Source: Actinomycetales bacterium | GTDB lineage: Bacteria > Actinomycetota > Actinomycetes > Actinomycetales > Kineosporiaceae | DNA: 50,428 bases | Direction: 5' to 3' | Assembly: GCA_012719445.1 (NCBI GenBank) | Contig: JAAYAH010000074.1 | Coordinates: forward strand, 1 to 50,428 | Shown: positions 48,098 through 50,428 of the stretch, one piece after another | Layout of the letters: the number at the start of each line of letters is the position of its first letter | Position numbering within the stretch: the first letter of the stretch is position 1 | Program-made: the position numbers and the translations under genes | Notes under the pieces: model-generated | The model's database searches: none | The model's input: the letters and a program-made list of their open reading frames with translations, nothing else | What the model was told of the DNA's origin: nothing

Positions 48098-48527
48098 ACC
48101 TGACAGCTTCAGCGAGGCACTGGAATGGCATCCTTGGTTTGTATGGTTGATGGTCCCTGTGCTGGTGATGTGGGTGTTTATTGCCTGGTGGGAAAGGAAT
48201 CCAAATAGTATACCAAGATTCTATCGGTCACCGTGGAGTTTAGCCATCATTCGACGTGGGATGGGTCTTGTCATGGTGGTATTCAGTTCGGCGTTCACGG
48301 CCGTCCTGTTTACCAACTTCGGCTTCAGGCTGTCGTGCGGTAGTGCATGGTGGTGGGCAAGGCAAGTATTCCTAGGGATTGTCCTGGTGTCGTCTATTGT
48401 GGGGGTGTCCGTGTTCCTGTTTTCCCGTCCGAGGTTTCTCATACCCCCCGACTGCAGGCCAGAGAAACTGTCGAGCAAGTACAGGCGGTGGTCGACGGAT
48501 AATGGTCGTAGAAAGCCGCGACCGTGA
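48066..48527 (+). CDS. Three-TM candidate immunity protein (Imm1)
   Basis: A 153-aa protein. ATG 48066 has GGAGA 8 nt upstream and overlaps the RHS gene by 32 nt. The same overlap position is preserved in the paralogue at 49642, which supports this start. TM helices: about 29-48 (FVWLMVPVLVMWVFIAWW), 62-84 (GMGLVMVVFSSAFTAVLF) and 93-120 (VFLGIVLVSSIVGVSVFLF). Conserved with its paralogue: WWERNP, GSAWWWAR, LFSRPR. No named family is recognised. Position directly after the RHS tip and membrane topology suggest immunity to a membrane-acting toxin; not proven. Confidence 0.8.
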   Translation: MRSSLDLRSCEPDSFSEALEWHPWFVWLMVPVLVMWVFIAWWERNPNSIPRFYRSPWSLAIIRRGMGLVMVVFSSAFTAVLFTNFGFRLSCGSAWWWARQVFLGIVLVSSIVGVSVFLFSRPRFLIPPDCRPEKLSSKYRRWSTDNGRRKPRP

Positions 48528-48717
48528 CTCACCAGCCTGAGGAATGTATCTAGCGGTCACTGGGGTGTACTGAGGCTCCCTCGGAATCAAGGTCACTGGG
48601 AGATGCCGTTTCAAGGAGACTCACGTTGTTGTGCTCGACCGGGTGTTGATCTATGGATCGCAAGACGCCATGTTGATTCTGAATGCTTCACATGGCGCAG
48701 GCAGGTGGTGTTCCCGA

Positions 48718-48792
48718 ATGGGTACTGCGCCGATCACGGGGGTGACGGCGGGCATCGGGTATGCCTTCGCCACGGCTCTGGCTGCGCGGGGG
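48718..48792 (+). pseudogene. 5' fragment of a short-chain dehydrogenase gene
   Basis: ATG 48718 with AGGTGG about 10 nt upstream reads MGTAPITGVTAGIGYAFATA then LAARG, the N-terminal Rossmann start of SDR enzymes (TGxxxGIG). The homology stops after about 25 codons and the frame ends at 48816. A truncated gene stranded at a rearrangement junction. Confidence 0.6.
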
Positions 48793-48994
48793 GAATGCCA
48801 AGACAATCGACGGTAAGGCCAACACCTCCAATGATGAACTACCTTAAATACCCTAATCACCGCAAGGTACGAAAGTATTTCTACCGAGGGCGAGCAGTGC
48901 TGATCTGCAGAACATACTTGAGAAGAACACCCACTCGCGGCCCCGGGTCACTCAATTAAGTGGTGGCGAATATTCAGTATTCATTGCCGAATGA
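48791..48994 (+). pseudogene. Broken toxin-tip remnant (CT2)
   Basis: Protein-like sequence continues across three frames: GNAKTIDGKANTSNDELP (48791-48847), KYPNHRKVRKYF in the next frame (about 48846-48881), then ASSADLQNILEKNTHSRPRV and TQLSGGEYSVFIAE ending at TGA 48994. It lies directly before the Imm2 gene. The arrangement is that of a displaced, frameshifted RHS tip. The toxin family is not recognised. Confidence 0.5.
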
Positions 48995-49068
48995 GAGCTT
49001 GAAACAGGGCATCGCTCGAAGGTTCCCTCGTGAACCCTGGCTGACCACGGAAGCATGCGGAGGTGCAC

Positions 49069-49482
49069 ATGCAGCCTCAAGAGTTACGCGATTTGTTCGC
49101 GAAGTACTTCCCGGAGCACCTCGCTCAAGTGACAGAAGTGACTGCTGAATGGGCTGACTTCATGGCCAGTGAAAAGGTGGATGACGAAAGGGTCGAATCG
49201 GGCGAGAAGGTTCATGCCGTTATATCTGCACCCCTCAGGGAGGTCTTCTGCTGGGATGTCCTGGAGGTGGGGCTCAACAATGAACTGACTGACTCCAGGA
49301 GGCTGGACAAGATAGGCAAATTCATCGAGGAAGTCCTCCTGACCGGAGATCCCGAAGCGCGCAGGATTCTAGTGGATTACGCAGGAACCCTATTGATGTT
49401 CAAATGGGACGTAATTAAGGAATATCTGGGGCCCAAGGGGAGGCGACTCGTGATGGACTTGATCGATTCGGGGCACTTCTGA
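49069..49482 (+). CDS. Soluble candidate immunity protein (Imm2)
   Basis: A 137-aa acidic, mostly helical protein with no TM segment. ATG 49069 has GGAGG at 5-nt spacing (49059-49063). Segments MQPQELRDLFAKYFPEHLAQ, LEVGLNNELTDSRRLDKIGK and RRILVDYAGTLLMF give it the look of a small acidic immunity protein. No family is named with confidence. GC is lower than in the chromosomal genes. It lies between the CT2 remnant and the CT3 remnant, so it is the best-preserved part of a displaced toxin/immunity module. Soluble character suggests a cytoplasmic-acting cognate toxin. Confidence 0.75.
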   Translation: MQPQELRDLFAKYFPEHLAQVTEVTAEWADFMASEKVDDERVESGEKVHAVISAPLREVFCWDVLEVGLNNELTDSRRLDKIGKFIEEVLLTGDPEARRILVDYAGTLLMFKWDVIKEYLGPKGRRLVMDLIDSGHF

Positions 49483-49499
49483 GGTTGCGACAGGAAGTT

Positions 49500-49667
49500 C
49501 CATCGGGTGTCTGCCCAGGCAGTGTCGAGATTTCCGTGGGTACCGCCGGGCCGCTGTTGACGTTTACTATGGCCCGTTTGTTTCGGCCTGCGCACCGATT
49601 GGTGCGTACGCCGGATTTCGGCCGAAGAATGGTTAGTCAAAATGTACTCGGGTCCGACGAGTTGTAG
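49500..49667 (+). pseudogene. Frameshifted homologue of the resident RHS tip (CT3)
   Basis: GSVEIS at 49518-49535 matches GSVEVV of CT1. YGPFVSACAPIGAYAG (49568-49615, a different frame) matches CGPAAPLCAPVGAYAG of CT1 (47996-48043). The original frame returns for LGSDEL-stop at 49667, matching FGSEEL-stop of CT1. Two compensating shifts leave a short open frame. Only the last ~55 codons of the tip remain. Confidence 0.82.
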
Positions 49668-50046
49668 CCCAATGAGCTTCCCTGACGTGATGGCCGGATA
49701 CCCGTGGTTCATTTGGTTCATGCTGTGTCTGCCACCTGTGATGATGTTGTTAACATGGTGGGAGAGGAACCCCCATAGAATACCGCAGTTCTATCAGAGG
49801 GCACGTGCGAGTAGGGCAATCGTCGATCACGGGTTAGGACTTGGTCTGACCTTGTTCAGTCTTGCCTTCGATGTATTGATAGTTACTGACGCTGGTTTGA
49901 GAGTTGGATGTAGTGAGGTATGGTGGTGGGCGAGGGGTGCGGCAAGTTGTGTATTGCTAATCTCGGCAATTCTTGTGGTTTCCGTTCTGCTGTTTTCACG
50001 GCCGCGACTGCTGATGTCACCTGCGTTCAGACAGAAGCGGCGCTGA
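49642..50046 (+). CDS. Three-TM candidate immunity protein, Imm1 paralogue (Imm3)
   Basis: A 134-aa protein clearly homologous to the 48066 protein over its whole length: SCSPMSFPDVMAGYPWF aligns with SCEPDSFSEALEWHPWF, TWWERNPHRIPQFY with AWWERNPNSIPRFY, CSEVWWWAR with CGSAWWWAR, and VSVLLFSRPRLLMSP with VSVFLFSRPRFLIPP. Three TM helices are in the same places. ATG 49642 lies at the same offset in the CT3 remnant as ATG 48066 does in CT1; ATG 49672 is a later alternative. It is intact although its toxin is decayed, which would fit retained protection against siblings carrying the older tip. Confidence 0.83.
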   Translation: MYSGPTSCSPMSFPDVMAGYPWFIWFMLCLPPVMMLLTWWERNPHRIPQFYQRARASRAIVDHGLGLGLTLFSLAFDVLIVTDAGLRVGCSEVWWWARGAASCVLLISAILVVSVLLFSRPRLLMSPAFRQKRR

Positions 50047-50256
50047 ACGGGAGCAGCGCGGACTGGGTAATCAAGCCGAATCACCCGCATGAGAAACGAC
50101 CTCTTTTCGTATGTGCATAGTCTCGCGTTCTACAGGTTCGGGTGTGGGTGGTTTTCTGGTCGTCATGTGGGTCGGTGCTAGTTATTGGGTCGGATGTGTA
50201 CGCTTGCTGGTCGGGATAGGTGGTGCCTCCGCACTGCCTGTGCATACAGACGTGTT

Positions 50257-50428
50257 GAGGTGTGGCAGTAGCGGTTCAGCAGTCGCTCGACGGCCAGGCC
50301 CCGGTCTGCGTAAACTCGGTGGTTGTGGCATGGTTGTGGGCGTAGGCTCGGAGAAGGCTGTGCATGTCATAAGGCTGTGCATGTCATGGCGGTAACAGCC
50401 CCATGTATCGAGCGGAGCTGAGGCGAGG
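50257..50428 (-). pseudogene. Decayed fourth NB-ARC/TPR gene, runs off the window
   Basis: On the minus strand 50336-50365 reads MHSLLRAYAH, matching MHDLLRTYAQ of the STAND paralogues, and 50257-50294 in another frame reads AVERLLNRYCHT, matching ALNRLLDYYQHT. The frames are broken, and a 17-bp tandem duplication (50354-50370, 50371-50387) disrupts the coding sequence just upstream of the Met. The rest lies to the right of the window. Confidence 0.75.
50354..50387 (+). repeat. 17-bp perfect tandem duplication
   Basis: AAGGCTGTGCATGTCAT occurs twice in tandem with no spacer. It lies inside the decayed NB-ARC gene and, not being a multiple of three, shifts its frame. Confidence 0.9.

Noticed and set aside
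48603-48959. 118-aa plus-strand frame between Imm1 and Imm2
   Set aside because: Its composition is not protein-like, and better protein-like fragments (SDR start, CT2 remnant) run through it in other frames.

Overview
The window is high-GC (roughly 70% by eye) actinobacterial chromosome. The evidence is GTG and leaderless-type starts, a ClpB gene with an HspR-type HAIR operator, a Septum_form/DUF4190-type protein, actinobacterial XRE/NB-ARC/TPR regulators, and a secreted DNRLRE/LamG protein coupled to an RHS giant. I cannot assign a genus from the sequence alone. No tRNA, rRNA, CRISPR array or intact insertion sequence was seen.

Layout. 1-9.6 kb: the 3' part of a large secreted Ig-like surface protein, a membrane-anchored protein of unknown role, a translationally coupled lipoprotein/OmpA-domain pair, a DUF433/DUF5615 toxin-antitoxin-like pair and an AspT/YidE-type permease. 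9.6-14 kb: clpB under a HAIR-type operator, then a repeat-rich Septum_form-like membrane protein. 14-29 kb is a cyclic-di-GMP neighbourhood: three different membrane GGDEF-EAL proteins (14.2, 19.1 and 24.8 kb), a GNAT plus unknown two-gene unit, a subtilase coupled to the second GGDEF-EAL gene, exonuclease III and a DUF21/CBS transporter-like protein.

29-50 kb is the accessory region. Three tandem paralogous STAND proteins (XRE-like N-terminus, NB-ARC, TPR) lie on the minus strand with overlapping or adjacent start/stop codons. Divergent from them is a two-gene secretion unit: a 1279-aa DNRLRE/LamG protein and a ~2050-aa RHS protein whose C-terminal tip drops sharply in GC after the DPTGL boundary. 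Its last 32 nt overlap a three-TM protein, the candidate immunity protein. Downstream lie two further modules: a broken toxin-tip remnant followed by a soluble candidate immunity gene, then a frameshifted copy of the resident tip followed by a paralogue of the three-TM protein. A 5' fragment of a short-chain dehydrogenase gene is stranded between them, and a decayed fourth NB-ARC gene reaches the right edge.

The best candidate for an under-described system is this RHS polymorphic-toxin locus: a resident glycine-rich, probably membrane-acting tip with three-TM immunity proteins, displaced toxin/immunity modules in series, and a flanking STAND gene family. Toxicity, immunity and any STAND-RHS link are inference; homology between the tips and between the immunity paralogues is directly visible.
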